DNA of 64,000 nucleotides from Luteibacter sp. UNCMF331Sha3.1 (GCF_900109915.1 NZ_FOBU01000002.1:110443-174442), one strand, 5' to 3'. Positions 51,124 to 60,772 are shown, counted from the first letter of the stretch. The notes: a model not told the origin generated them from the letters alone. Program-made: numbers and translations.

Positions 51124-51483
51124 TCGGGACGTGATCATTGCTAGCTCATCATGGGAAGCCCGCCGGCGCTGCCGTCGGCTTCCGGCTTCAATCGACATCG
51201 TCGGAGAGGCTGTATTTCTTGTGAATCATTCGTATCGCTACGAAGGAGTCCAGAAATCGCGAATTGTGCGGCAGAGTGTTCCCCGATAATCGATGTCCTG
51301 AATTAGGCAGTAGCGCCGCCAACTGCTGCCTTTACTGCGGCAGTTGATGCGTCTTCTGCGAGAAGTTTTCAGAATCTTCGTATTCTTATTCCCCCTCTTC
51401 ACTCCTAACCTGCACTTCTTGCGGCAGATCCAGAATCGCATCGACTCTGGCGCACGTGATGGACTTGCAAACCAGGAGGTTAA
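51124..51483. other. AT-richer intergenic region before the M35 protease
   Basis: A 360-base gap. A hairpin at 51154-51183 (GGAAGCC...GGCTTCC) probably ends the AHSA1 transcript, and a second stem is at about 51318-51346 (CAACTGC...GCAGTTG). From about 51190 the base composition is lower in GC than the surroundings. No gene is supported; promoter elements for 51484 are presumed here. Confidence 0.55.
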
Positions 51484-52689
51484 ATGGACATTCGCTACCC
51501 ACATCCCAGCGCCTTTTACTCTGGGAAGCTTCGCAGCAAACGGAAGAGGTGTGCACTGGCACTCGGCATGACGCTAATGGGCGTCAGTCCAATCGTTGCG
51601 AACGCGGCGGGCCGCGTCGAAGTCCTTGTCGATACCAAGGCGGCAAGAGTGATGGAGGGGTGGATCGGTATTACGATAAGAAATGTAGGCGACGCCGCTG
51701 TCCCCATCATGACCTTGGACACTCCATTCAGTCGGACCGACGGCCGCCTCCCCGGGAATACTCTTCATGTCGTCGACGAGGCCGGGCATGAAGTGGCGTA
51801 TCGAGGTGGTTGGGACTATTTTGGGCGCGTCACATTGGATTCGTTCACAAAGATCCATCCCGGCGAGCAATGGCGGGTGGAAATAAATGTCGCACGTGAC
51901 TATAAGCTAGACGTCGGTAGAACCTATCGAGTCAAATACATTCTGAAGCTGGACCGCGAGCCGGATGCCGATATGGTATCTGCGGAAGAGCGGTCATCAT
52001 TTACTCGGGCTGAGCAGAGCGCAGCTTTTTCGAACGAGGTGGTCATTAAGCCGACTCGGATCGACCTTGCAGAAAATCACCTTCGGGTCGAAGACGATAG
52101 TTGCAGCTTGCAGCAGGAGCTCACGATCGCAAGGGCGGGATATGAGGCTACCCGACGTCTCACGTCTGCTGAAAGTTTCTTGTGGAATAGGTATCAATAC
52201 CGCCGTGGTGACGACGGTGCCTATCACATCGTGTTCATTCCGCACCCACGATACACGAGGTGGTTCGGTAAACACGACGATACAGGGCCCGAGTTCGACA
52301 GCCCGGAGTGGGGTCTGGATGACAACGCTCGTGCATACGAAACGATTTCGGCCTCGCAACTGCGAAGTACTGCACCGCTCGACACGCGCTGCGGTTGTCC
52401 CGGAGGCAACCCCGATGTAGCGGCAAGGGCAGAGACTGAGACTACCTACACCATGCGATTCTGTCCGAAGTTTTTCAAGCTTCCTGAGTTCGACGCGTAT
52501 GCTTCGCGCGTCGGTACGATCATCCATGAGTACACGCACTACAACGCGCACTATCCTGGTACCGGCGATTACGAATATGGGCGAAACGACACGGAGAAGC
52601 TGGCGAGGGACGACAGGTCAAAGGCGGTCAGGAACGCGGACAATTTTGAGTTCTTCACTACGGACACTACGCCCTACGACGAGGATTGA
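51484..52689 (+). CDS. Secreted M35-family metalloendopeptidase (aspzincin)
   Basis: A 401-residue protein with a long signal region (RCALALGMTLMGVSPIVANA). It has an N-terminal beta domain like those preceding peptidyl-Lys metallopeptidases (about 45-195). The catalytic domain has VGTIIHEYTHYN at about residues 344-355 (zinc-binding HExxH), and PGTGDYEYGRND supplies the third zinc-binding Asp of the aspzincin GTxxDxxYG motif. Cysteines lie in DDSCSLQQ and RCGCPGG. AGGAGG is six bases before ATG 51484. Base composition is lower in GC than neighbours and a transposase relic follows, suggesting acquisition. Confidence 0.9.
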   Translation: MDIRYPHPSAFYSGKLRSKRKRCALALGMTLMGVSPIVANAAGRVEVLVDTKAARVMEGWIGITIRNVGDAAVPIMTLDTPFSRTDGRLPGNTLHVVDEAGHEVAYRGGWDYFGRVTLDSFTKIHPGEQWRVEINVARDYKLDVGRTYRVKYILKLDREPDADMVSAEERSSFTRAEQSAAFSNEVVIKPTRIDLAENHLRVEDDSCSLQQELTIARAGYEATRRLTSAESFLWNRYQYRRGDDGAYHIVFIPHPRYTRWFGKHDDTGPEFDSPEWGLDDNARAYETISASQLRSTAPLDTRCGCPGGNPDVAARAETETTYTMRFCPKFFKLPEFDAYASRVGTIIHEYTHYNAHYPGTGDYEYGRNDTEKLARDDRSKAVRNADNFEFFTTDTTPYDED

Positions 52690-52829
52690 TTACTAGTCGT
52701 ATCCCGGTGGGCGCTCTTGGATCAAGATCACAAGCGACTGACGCCGATCGTATAGGTAGGGCAGCTTTCCCTGTACGAGCGCTATGCAGCAGGAGTGCTC
52801 CCTCCGAGGTGTCGCCGTCGATGGGGATT

Positions 52830-53228
52830 CTCGGTGGCACCTTCCTCCCCGGCGCCGTGCGCCCTAACGCGGTGTGGAGCTACGACTTCGTCCACGGTCA
52901 AATGGTCGATGGGCGTAGCCTGACGCTGCTTTGCGTGATCGACGAATTCACACGGGAGTGTCTGGCCATCGAGGTTGGCGCCAGCCTTCGAGCGCCGGAT
53001 GTGATCCTGACCTTGTCACGACTGATGCGCTTGAATGGCAAGCCGGCTTTCGTACGATCGGACAATGGCGCCGAGTTCACCGCGACCAAGGTGATGCGAT
53101 GGATGCGCGATGCCGCCATCGGCCCGGCCTTCATCGCGCCCGGAAGCTCGTGGCAGAACGGTTTCGTCGAAAGATTCAATGGCAAGCTGCGCGACGAGCT
53201 GCTGAATCGTTCGACGTGGGTGGGTTGA
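52830..53228 (+). pseudogene. IS3-family (IS407-like) integrase fragment
   Basis: An internal piece of a DDE transposase: PNAVWSYDFVHGQMVDGRSL with the first Asp, VIDEFTRECLAIEV, FVRSDNGAEFTA with the second Asp, and the Glu helix WQNGFVERFNGKLRDELLN. Both the N-terminal helix-turn-helix region and the C-terminal end are missing, and the frame stops soon after ELLN. It is a different group from the IS at 39653. The 140 bases between it and the protease show nothing recognisable. Confidence 0.88.
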
Positions 53229-53394
53229 ACCCGATTACGTCACCATCGGACTCATCGTTTGATTGGCTGCATGTTTCGTAAGCAGGTCAGGACCTCATGC
53301 ACAAGTTAGCGAGATCCCTCCCGCCAAGGCACCCTACCGTCCAGCCATTTCGCGGCGATGGTTTCATCTGTAAGACATCTAGACGTCCAAACGC

Positions 53395-53422
53395 TTGACA
53401 CGGCCATATTGGATCGTGATAC
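53395..53422 (+). promoter_or_regulatory. Possible promoter for the TonB-dependent receptor
   Basis: TTGACA at 53395 and TGATAC at 53417 with a 16-base spacer lie about 300 bases before the receptor gene. An imperfect palindrome, CAAACGCTTG, overlaps the -35, as a LacI-type operator would. The rest of 53229-53722 holds no gene that I can support. Confidence 0.3.
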
Positions 53423-53722
53423 GGTGTCGCATCGCAGCAAAAACGAGGGGTCGTCGATGCGCCACCTTGAATGTGCCAGCTCCCTCCATGCATGGGCGTG
53501 TGTTTCCGCCGTGCGATGTTGTCGTCGCCGCTGAGCCAGCGGCTTTTCCGTCCGTGTCCGGGCGGGATTTCCTGACTATCTGACGATTCATTCGACGCCT
53601 CGCAGGCGTGACGGGCGGCTTTCGTCCATGTTCCGGCAAACGACTGCGGTCGGCCCATCGCTCTCATAAGGGGAGACGCGGTGCGGACGGTGTTTGCCTT
53701 CCATTCGAGATCAAGGGTTTCC

Positions 53723-56700
53723 ATGCGCAAGTCGTCGTTGCAGCGGTCGCTGTTGGCCACCGCTTTGTTGTCCGTCCTTTCCGGCGCCGTGCTGGCGCAG
53801 TCGACCACCGGTTCCATCTACGGCCAGGTACAGGCGGGCGAGGGGGACGTGGTGCGTGTCGTCAACGATACGGGGCTGACGCGTGAGGTGGCCGTGGATG
53901 CGAAGGGGCATTACTCGGCCGCGCAGCTTCCGCTGGGTACCTATACCGTGTCCGTGATTCACGCGGGTACCGCCGTTCGGAGCCGCGAGAACGTCTCGCT
54001 GCGGGTCGGTTCGGGCGTGGAAGTGTCCTTCGGGCCGGAAGCGGCGCAGGAGCTTTCCGGCGTGAACGTCTCGGCCAATGCGCTGCCGACGATCGATGTC
54101 TCCACGGTGGATTCGCGCACGGTGGTAACGGCGCAGCAGCTGGCGAAGCTGCCGCTCGGCCGCAATTCGGAGGCCATCGCGCTGCTCGCGCCGGGCGCGG
54201 TCGACAACAGCGGTAGCTACAAGAGCGCCACGGGCAACTCGCTCGTCTCGTTCGGCGGCTCCGCGGCGAGCGAGAACGCGTACTACGTGAACGGCTTCAA
54301 CACGACCGATCCGCTGCGCGGTTTCGGTGGCGTGTCGCTGCCCTACGGCGCCATCGAGCAGCAGGAGGTCTACACCGGCGGCTACAGCGCCCAGTACGGT
54401 CGCTCCGACGGCGGCGTGATCAACGTCGTCGGAAAACGCGGTACGAACGAGTGGCACGCCGGCGCGCAGGTGATCTGGGAGCCGAACGGGCTGCGTGCCC
54501 GCGAGAAGGACAGCCATTACACCAACGGGTTGCCGCCGCAGCCGAAGGCGGGCGACCTGTACGCGGCGAACCGTGGCAACACGGTGACGTCGACCACGGC
54601 GAGCCTCTATGCCGGCGGCCCGCTGATCAAGGACAAGCTCTTTCTTTTCGCCGCGGCCGAGGTCGAGCGGCAGACCGGCGACGTCATCAGCAACGTGACG
54701 CTGCCGCAGTCGCCGGATCGTTCGTATCGTTACCAGTTGCCGCGCTGGTACGGCAAGCTCGACTGGAACATTACCGACAGCCACATCCTCGAGGTGACCG
54801 GCGCGTCGGACAAGACCGAGCGCTCGGGCACCATCTACGATTACGACTACGCCAATCACCGGCGCGGGGCGCGGATTTCGGGCGCCAACGACGAGAAGTT
54901 CGGTGGTGATGTCTACACCGCGAAGTACACGGGCTACATCACAGACAACCTGACCATCAGCGCGCAATACGGCAAGATGAAGACGGTGAACTACGTGTCG
55001 CCGTCGGGTTACAACCCCGATGCCGTCTACATCGCGGGACAGGATTTCCAGAACCCGGCGTACACCGGCGGCGTGGCGCTGCAGAACGGACAGACCGTGT
55101 CGACGCTGGCGAATCCGAATCGCGGCAACGAAACCACGAACACCCGGTTCGACATCCATTACACGCTCGGCGATCACACGATCACCGCCGGTATTGACAA
55201 CCAGCAGGCTCGTGCGCGCGACCAGGGTACGTCGAGCTCGGGCCCGGGGTACATCTGGACATACAACCAGGGCTCGCCGGACCTGCCGATCTCCACGGGC
55301 CTTGGCGTGGACGCGCCCGGCAATTATCCCGGCGGTGCCGAAGGCTATTACGTGGTGCGCGGCGTGTCGTCGAGCCTTGCCACCGTCCGCTCGAGCCAGC
55401 GGGCGCAGTACGTCGAAGACGCGTGGCAGGTCACGGACCGCTGGCTCGTGACGCTCGGCCTGCGCAACGACCAGTTCACCAACTACAACGCGGAGAGCCA
55501 AGCGTTCATCAAGCAGACCCGCCCGCAATGGGCGCCGCGACTCGGCTTCAGCTGGGACGTGCTCGGCGACGCGACGTTCAAGGTGTACGGCAACGCGGGC
55601 CGCTACTACCTGGGCCTGCCGCTGAATCCCGCGCTCAACGCGGCCGGCGGCGCGTTGGGCACCTCGCAGTACTTTACGTACACCGGCATCGTGCCCGACG
55701 GCCAGCCCACCGGCATCACGGCCATCGCACCGGGCGTGCCGGTGTCTGCCAACAACAACTTCGGGCAGCTGCCGGATCCGAAGACCGTCGCGGCGAAAGG
55801 CATGAAGCCGGAGAACCAGGACGAATACATCCTCGGCTTCACGAAGACACTCGGGACGGACTGGGTGTATGGCGCGAAGGTGACGGTGCGCAAGCTGCGG
55901 AACGCGATCGACGACTACTGCGACATCGACCGTATCGTCGCCAAGGGGCAGGAGCTCGGTCTCGACATCGACACGAATCAGGTGAACAGCTGCTACCTGT
56001 TCAATCCGGGGCAGGCGAACACGTTCACGTTGCTCGATACCGCGGGGAACCACGTCGAGGTGCCGGTCAGCAATAAGGAGCTGGGCTTCCAGGGTCTGAA
56101 GCGCAAGTACTACAGCCTGGAGCTGCTCATGGAGCATCCGTTCGACGGCACCTGGTACGCGCGCGCCACGTACGTGTTCTCGCGCAGCTACGGCAACACC
56201 GAAGGACAGCTGCGCTCCGACCTCAACCAGACGGCTGCGTCGACCAGCGAGGACTGGGACAACGCCGCGATCATGGAGCACACCAACGGACCGCAGAGCA
56301 ACGACCACAAGCATCAGCTGAAGGTGTTCGGCTACTGGCAGATCGCGCCGGAATGGCTGGCGTCGGCCAACGTGAGCCTCGTATCCGGCACGCCGCGCCA
56401 TTGCCTTGGTTATTACGGGCCCGATCGCGAGGATCCGGCGGGTTACGAGGGCGACTACCACTTCTGCAACGGCGTGCCGTCGCCGCCGGGTGAACAGGGC
56501 CGTCTGCCGTGGATCCGGCAGATCGATCTGGGCGTGACGTGGCGTCCGGGCTTCGGCGACGGCAAGCTCGCACTGAGCGCGAACGTCTTCAACGTGCTGA
56601 ACGAGCGTCGCGCGTTGCAGAAGTATCCGTATTCCGAAGCGGGTCCGGGCGTGCCGGAGCCGGCGTTCGGGGTAATCACGGCGCGGCAGGAGCCGCGATA

Positions 56701-56731
56701 CGGCCGGTTGAGCGTGTCGTACGATTTCTGA
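53723..56731 (+). CDS. Oar-like TonB-dependent outer-membrane receptor
   Basis: A 1,002-residue receptor. Signal peptide SLLATALLSVLSGAVLAQ. A carboxypeptidase-regulatory-like beta domain (STTGSIYGQVQAGEGDVV, about 25-110) is followed by the plug (TAQQLAKLPLGRNSEAIALL, GGSAASENAYYVNGFN, GYSAQYGRSDGGVINVV) and a large 22-strand-type barrel that ends LSVSYDF with the terminal Phe needed for BAM. This build matches the Oar subgroup, implicated in uptake or secretion-related signalling. ATG 53723 gives the signal peptide directly. The substrate is not evident. Confidence 0.93.
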   Translation: MRKSSLQRSLLATALLSVLSGAVLAQSTTGSIYGQVQAGEGDVVRVVNDTGLTREVAVDAKGHYSAAQLPLGTYTVSVIHAGTAVRSRENVSLRVGSGVEVSFGPEAAQELSGVNVSANALPTIDVSTVDSRTVVTAQQLAKLPLGRNSEAIALLAPGAVDNSGSYKSATGNSLVSFGGSAASENAYYVNGFNTTDPLRGFGGVSLPYGAIEQQEVYTGGYSAQYGRSDGGVINVVGKRGTNEWHAGAQVIWEPNGLRAREKDSHYTNGLPPQPKAGDLYAANRGNTVTSTTASLYAGGPLIKDKLFLFAAAEVERQTGDVISNVTLPQSPDRSYRYQLPRWYGKLDWNITDSHILEVTGASDKTERSGTIYDYDYANHRRGARISGANDEKFGGDVYTAKYTGYITDNLTISAQYGKMKTVNYVSPSGYNPDAVYIAGQDFQNPAYTGGVALQNGQTVSTLANPNRGNETTNTRFDIHYTLGDHTITAGIDNQQARARDQGTSSSGPGYIWTYNQGSPDLPISTGLGVDAPGNYPGGAEGYYVVRGVSSSLATVRSSQRAQYVEDAWQVTDRWLVTLGLRNDQFTNYNAESQAFIKQTRPQWAPRLGFSWDVLGDATFKVYGNAGRYYLGLPLNPALNAAGGALGTSQYFTYTGIVPDGQPTGITAIAPGVPVSANNNFGQLPDPKTVAAKGMKPENQDEYILGFTKTLGTDWVYGAKVTVRKLRNAIDDYCDIDRIVAKGQELGLDIDTNQVNSCYLFNPGQANTFTLLDTAGNHVEVPVSNKELGFQGLKRKYYSLELLMEHPFDGTWYARATYVFSRSYGNTEGQLRSDLNQTAASTSEDWDNAAIMEHTNGPQSNDHKHQLKVFGYWQIAPEWLASANVSLVSGTPRHCLGYYGPDREDPAGYEGDYHFCNGVPSPPGEQGRLPWIRQIDLGVTWRPGFGDGKLALSANVFNVLNERRALQKYPYSEAGPGVPEPAFGVITARQEPRYGRLSVSYDF

Positions 56732-56754
56732 CGATAGCGAGTCTGGAGATGCCG

Positions 56755-56816
56755 CCAGAGCGGCGAGCTCTCGCCACGGGGTGCGAAGAGCTCGCCGCTA
56801 TAGCGGCTCCTACGGG
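56755..56816. repeat. REP palindrome (GAGCTC/TATAGCGGC subtype)
   Basis: GCCAGAGCGGCGAGCTC and GAGCTCGCCGCTATAGCGGC form the arms between the receptor stop and the convergent oxidase stop. Confidence 0.78.
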
Positions 56817-56825
56817 AGGCGCTGC

Positions 56826-57938
56826 TTACAGGCGGCGGGGGCTCAGCATCGCTGATGTGATGCCCGCATCCTGCAGGTGCGTGGGAATGTCGCGCCCCAG
56901 CACCATCGCCGCGCAGGCTTCCGCCATCGCGGCGGAGGTCTGGATGCCGTAACCGCCCTGGGCGGCGAGCCAGAAGAAACCCGGGGCATCGGGTGCGAAG
57001 CCGCCCACGAGGTCGCCATCGGACACGAAGCTTCGGAGGCCGGCCCAGGCGCGGATCGGGCGGGCGATGGACAGCGTGGTGGCTTCCTCGATGCGGTGGA
57101 TGCCCAGCGCGATGTCGAACGCTTCCGGCTGCACGTCGTGCGGATGCGTCGGATCGGCGTTGGCGGCCGAGCCGAGCATCACCCCGGCGTCGGGCTTGAA
57201 ATAGAACGTCTCGTCGATGTCGACGACGAAGGGCCATGCATCGGCACCCTCCGGCGCGTCGAAGGTGAATGCGGAGCGGCGACGCGGCTCCAGTCCGATG
57301 GGCTTCACCTCCGCGAGCGCCGCGACGACGTCGGCCCATGCGCCCGCGGCGTTGACGACCACGGGCGCGCGCCACTGGCCGTTGACCAGCCATTCGTCGC
57401 CGTCGCGACGGATCGACTGCACGGCGGTGTCGACATGCAGGGCCACGCCGTTGCTCTTCGCGCCGCGAAGAAAGCCCTGGTGAAGCTCGTTGACATCGAT
57501 ATCCGCCGAATCGGGCTCGAGGAACGCGATGCTGGCCGCTTCGGGGCGAAGGATCGGCACGCGCGCCGCGATCGCGTCCGTGCGCAGGAGCGACAGCGAC
57601 GGCGTGTGCCGACGCACCGCTTCGTACTCGGCGAGCACGCGCTCGGCCTGTTCGTGCGTGCCCACGATCATCGCGCCGCGCGGCTGCAGCAGACGGTGAC
57701 GCACGAAACCCTCGGGCGGCCGTTCGAGGAACGGGCGGGTCGCACGGCTGAGCGCACGCACCTGCGGCGAGCCGTAGCTTTCGCTGAAATGCGCGGCGGA
57801 GCGGCCGGTGGTGTGGTACCCCGCGAACGGCTCGCGCTCGAGGATCGCGACGCGTGCATGCGGTGCGAGGAACCAGGCGATCGACGCACCGGCGATGCCG
57901 GCGCCGATCACGATCACGTCGAGCTGTTTCTGCTTCAT
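56826..57938 (-). CDS. dauA: D-arginine dehydrogenase-like FAD oxidoreductase
   Basis: A 370-residue DAO-family flavoenzyme. Dinucleotide motif VIVIGAGIAGASIAWFL (about residues 8-24), then GYHTTGRSAAHFSESYG, PDSADIDVNELHQGFLRG, VVNAAGAWAD, FYFKPDAGVMLGSAANADP, WAGLRSFVSDGD, FFWLAAQGGYGIQTSAAM and a terminal MLSPRRL. The pattern recalls Pseudomonas D-arginine dehydrogenase DauA almost segment for segment; this is from memory. Such enzymes oxidise a range of D-amino acids to imino acids. The start overlaps the upstream symporter stop as ATGA. It is last in a seven-gene operon. Confidence 0.9.
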   Translation of the reverse strand: MKQKQLDVIVIGAGIAGASIAWFLAPHARVAILEREPFAGYHTTGRSAAHFSESYGSPQVRALSRATRPFLERPPEGFVRHRLLQPRGAMIVGTHEQAERVLAEYEAVRRHTPSLSLLRTDAIAARVPILRPEAASIAFLEPDSADIDVNELHQGFLRGAKSNGVALHVDTAVQSIRRDGDEWLVNGQWRAPVVVNAAGAWADVVAALAEVKPIGLEPRRRSAFTFDAPEGADAWPFVVDIDETFYFKPDAGVMLGSAANADPTHPHDVQPEAFDIALGIHRIEEATTLSIARPIRAWAGLRSFVSDGDLVGGFAPDAPGFFWLAAQGGYGIQTSAAMAEACAAMVLGRDIPTHLQDAGITSAMLSPRRL

Positions 57939-59170
57939 GCGTCGTCCTTCCGCGAGCGTGCCGCGACGACGCTCGTCGCCGCGAGGTCCGCGGTGACGTT
58001 GCCGAGCGTGGCGAGCGTGTCAGGCAGCGTGTCGACCGCCAGCATGATGCCGAGCGGCGCGATCGGCAGGCCCATGGCCTGCGCCACGGGCACGTTGGTG
58101 GCGATGAACGTCACCTGCCCGGGCAGGCCGACCGAGCCGAGGCTGATGACGACGGCGAGCGCGGCGCCCGCCGAGAGCTGCGCCACGCCGAGATCGATGC
58201 CGAGTGCCCACGCGATGAAGCACGACGACACGATGTACTGGATGGGGCTGGTCAACCGGAACAGCGACACGGCCATCGGCAGGACGAGCGACGTGACGGC
58301 GGTGGGATAACCGAGCCGACGGTCGGCGCTCTCGAGCATGGCCGGCAGCGAGGCGAGCGAGGACTGCGTGCTTGCGGCCACGACCTGCGCCGGCGCGATG
58401 GCGGCGGCGAACCGTGCGAACGGCTCCCGGCCCCACACGCGCGCGACGACGAGCATCAGCGCGGTCACGCCGACGTACACGATGCATTCGACGAGCACGT
58501 AGACCCCGAGCGCGCCGAGCATGTGCAGCCCGGCGCGGGCGCACACGGCGAGAATCAGGCAGAAGACGCCCAGTGGTGCGACGAGAAGCACCCAGCGCAC
58601 CACCACGATCATCGCGTCGGCGATCGCACGGAAGAACTCGACCACGAGGGCGCGGCGCTCGGCGGCGATGCGCGTGAGCGCGAACCCGAGGAACATCGCG
58701 AACACCACCAGCGGCAACATGGCGCTGTTCGCGGCCGCCATCACGGCGTTCGTGGGGACGATGCCCGCCAGCCAGTCCGACCAGCCGACGGGCGCGGTCT
58801 CCGGCATGTGGCCGGTGGCGCCGCTCAGCGCGGCGGCCAGGGAGGCGCTGCGCGGGAACAGCGCGAACAGCCCGGGCGAGACGATCGCCGCCACCGCCGC
58901 GCCCAGCGCGAGCAACAGCAGGAACGCCACGATGGCGCGCCGCGCGATACGACCCGACGCCGCCGCATCGGTCGCGGTGTTCGCGCCGACCACCACGAGC
59001 GAGAGCACCAGCGGCACGACGGTCATCTGCAGTGCGCTGAGCCAGAGCTTGCCCAGCGGTTGCACGGCGTCGGCCACGCGAACGGCGAGATCGGGGGTGG
59101 CGTGGGCAAGGGCGATGCCGCCGAGCGCGCCGAGCGCCAGACCGAGAAGGATGCGCTGGGTGGCGGTCAT
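57935..59170 (-). CDS. Dicarboxylate/amino-acid:cation symporter (SDF/DAACS family)
   Basis: A 411-residue inner-membrane carrier. ALQMTVVPLVLSLVVVGA, the Ser-rich VAASTQSSLASLPAMLES hairpin (usually SSSATLP-type), YPTAVTSLVLPMAVSLFRLT and the terminal GIMLAVDTLPDTLATLGNV with the substrate-binding Asp/Thr are the GltP/DctA-family landmarks. It would import an acidic or neutral amino acid with Na+ or H+. The Ser-rich loop and helix 8 differ from classic DctA, so a non-dicarboxylate amino acid is possible. Both ends overlap neighbours by four bases. Confidence 0.9.
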   Translation of the reverse strand: MTATQRILLGLALGALGGIALAHATPDLAVRVADAVQPLGKLWLSALQMTVVPLVLSLVVVGANTATDAAASGRIARRAIVAFLLLLALGAAVAAIVSPGLFALFPRSASLAAALSGATGHMPETAPVGWSDWLAGIVPTNAVMAAANSAMLPLVVFAMFLGFALTRIAAERRALVVEFFRAIADAMIVVVRWVLLVAPLGVFCLILAVCARAGLHMLGALGVYVLVECIVYVGVTALMLVVARVWGREPFARFAAAIAPAQVVAASTQSSLASLPAMLESADRRLGYPTAVTSLVLPMAVSLFRLTSPIQYIVSSCFIAWALGIDLGVAQLSAGAALAVVISLGSVGLPGQVTFIATNVPVAQAMGLPIAPLGIMLAVDTLPDTLATLGNVTADLAATSVVAARSRKDDA

Positions 59171-59919
59171 GGGGCAGGCAGGTTCCAGGCATCGCGCAGG
59201 CGTGCGTATTCGGCCTTCGGCAGCAGCACGAAGACGGGCTTCTTCGTCGGGTCGAGCCAGGCGAGCAGACGCTCCATCGCGTCGTCGGTCATCGCCGTGC
59301 AGCCGGCGGTCGGCGATGTCGGCGACTTCCACAGGTGCGCGAAGATGCAGCTGCCCTTGCCCCTGGCGCCTCCCGCGTTGTGCTCGATCACGAAGCCGAT
59401 GCGATAGGCGTGGTCGCCGTTGAAGTGCAGGTCGCGGCGCATCGGTTCCGTCGCGCCGGCGATGGCCTTCTCGCCGACGGTCTTCTCGTCGACGAGCTGG
59501 TTGTAATAGGGCGAACTGTCGACGTCGACGCAGTAGTCCGACGCGCTCAGGCCGCGGTAGCTCATGGCCGTGGGGTTGGTCTCCGCGTAGCCGAAGGCCT
59601 CGCCGATGCGGAACACGCCCGCCGGGCTGCGTCCGTCGCCTTCCTTCTTTGCCGGGCCGTCGTGCTGCGGCGGGCTGAGGCCGATGCCCCAGGCGCTTCC
59701 GTGGCGGCCGACGGTGACGTCCGTGGCGGGTCCCGCGGGTTTCCACTGGGTGCCGTCGCGCACCCATGCGCGGAGCGTGCCGTGGTCCGCGTCCCAGCCA
59801 TCGGTGGTGACGACGATCATCTGCCGCGACACCGACCAGGCGGCGGGTGCCTCGAAGGCTCCGGGCGACGAGACGACGAGGGCGGCGAGCAGGCCGAGGA
59901 GGCGGAGCGATCGTGGCAT
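59167..59919 (-). CDS. L,D-transpeptidase (YkuD)-fold protein, exported
   Basis: A 250-residue periplasmic protein with signal SLRLLGLLAALVVSSPGAFE. The catalytic region is CIFAHLWKSPTSPTAGCTAM, with His and Cys in the H-x(n)-S-x-x-C order of L,D-transpeptidase folds. Earlier blocks, GDGRSPAGVFRIGEAFGYAE and VIEHN, are the substrate-cleft segments of this subgroup. These enzymes act on the L-D bonds of murein peptides, as transpeptidase or carboxypeptidase. The stop overlaps the symporter start by four bases. Confidence 0.88.
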   Translation of the reverse strand: MPRSLRLLGLLAALVVSSPGAFEAPAAWSVSRQMIVVTTDGWDADHGTLRAWVRDGTQWKPAGPATDVTVGRHGSAWGIGLSPPQHDGPAKKEGDGRSPAGVFRIGEAFGYAETNPTAMSYRGLSASDYCVDVDSSPYYNQLVDEKTVGEKAIAGATEPMRRDLHFNGDHAYRIGFVIEHNAGGARGKGSCIFAHLWKSPTSPTAGCTAMTDDAMERLLAWLDPTKKPVFVLLPKAEYARLRDAWNLPAP

Positions 59920-59929
59920 CGGAGCGGTC

Positions 59930-60772
59930 CTAGGGTTCGAGCATCTGCTGGATGCGGTCGAGGTTCTGCACGAGTCGCGCGTGGCGCGCCTCGTCGTTTT
60001 CGCAGAGGTAGACGAACACCGCGTCGAGCAGCTGCTGCACGGTGGCCTGGTAGATCAGCGATTGCACGTACGACGCGTCGTCGTACGCGGCGACCGCAAG
60101 GGCGACGTTGGCCAGCGCGCGCACCGGATTGGAGGTATGGCGCGTCACCGTGATCACGCGACCGCGCTGATCGCGAAAGTAGCGGGCGAGTTTCACCAGC
60201 GCCGGATGCTTGCCGTGCTCGGTGAACAGCACCAGCGCGTCGCCCGGCTGGCACAGGGCGATCTGCGCCGCCATGCGGCTGATGTCGGCGTGGCGGATGG
60301 CGACGATACCGAGGAGCGACAGCCGCATCGCGAAGCCGCGTGCGTGCAGATCGTCTTCCCCGAGGCCGATCAGGTAGACCTTGCCGGCGTTCGCGAGCGT
60401 CGCCGCGAGATCGAGCATGGTCTCGCGACCGTTGAGCAGGCGGGTCGCCTCCTCGGCCTGCGCCTTGCGCTCCCAGAGCATCGCACCGAGCAGGTCGTCG
60501 TCGGACCGCTCGCCGGCAGGCTGTGCCGCGGCGGCGTCGTCGGTGCGACCGATGGATTCGCCCACCGAGTACTTGAGGTCGGGGTAGCCGCGGAACCCGA
60601 GCTTCTGCGTGAATTTGACCACGCTCGACTGGCTGATGCCGAGCGCGTTGGCCAGTTGCTGCGAGGAATAGTCGCGCAGCAGCTGGGCGTTCTCGAGGAT
60701 GAAGTCGGCGATACGCCGCTCCACGGCCGACATGCGGTCGCGCTCGGAGCGGATCTTCACCAGAGGCGACAT
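59930..60772 (-). CDS. MurR/RpiR-family transcriptional regulator
   Basis: A 280-residue regulator: N-terminal helix-turn-helix (MSAVERRIADFILEN, YSSQQLANALGISQSSVVKF, RGYPDLKYSV) and a C-terminal SIS phosphosugar-binding domain (GKVYLIGLGEDDLHARGFAM, GDALVLFTEHGKHPALVKLA). RpiR proteins sense sugar phosphates; MurR senses MurNAc-6-phosphate. Being inside the murein-peptide operon, it probably regulates it. ATG 60772 has AAGGAG seven bases upstream; the frame is open far upstream but that stretch lies in other genes. Confidence 0.92.
   Translation of the reverse strand: MSPLVKIRSERDRMSAVERRIADFILENAQLLRDYSSQQLANALGISQSSVVKFTQKLGFRGYPDLKYSVGESIGRTDDAAAAQPAGERSDDDLLGAMLWERKAQAEEATRLLNGRETMLDLAATLANAGKVYLIGLGEDDLHARGFAMRLSLLGIVAIRHADISRMAAQIALCQPGDALVLFTEHGKHPALVKLARYFRDQRGRVITVTRHTSNPVRALANVALAVAAYDDASYVQSLIYQATVQQLLDAVFVYLCENDEARHARLVQNLDRIQQMLEP

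Noticed and set aside
51238-51504. An 88-codon minus-strand frame before the M35 gene
   Set aside because: No ribosome site, no domain, and it would overlap the start and ribosome site of the protease gene; treated as chance.
53711-56461. A 916-codon minus-strand frame opposite the TonB-dependent receptor
   Set aside because: Antisense shadow of a high-GC gene: Arg/Val/His-rich with no domain, while the plus strand reads as a complete receptor.
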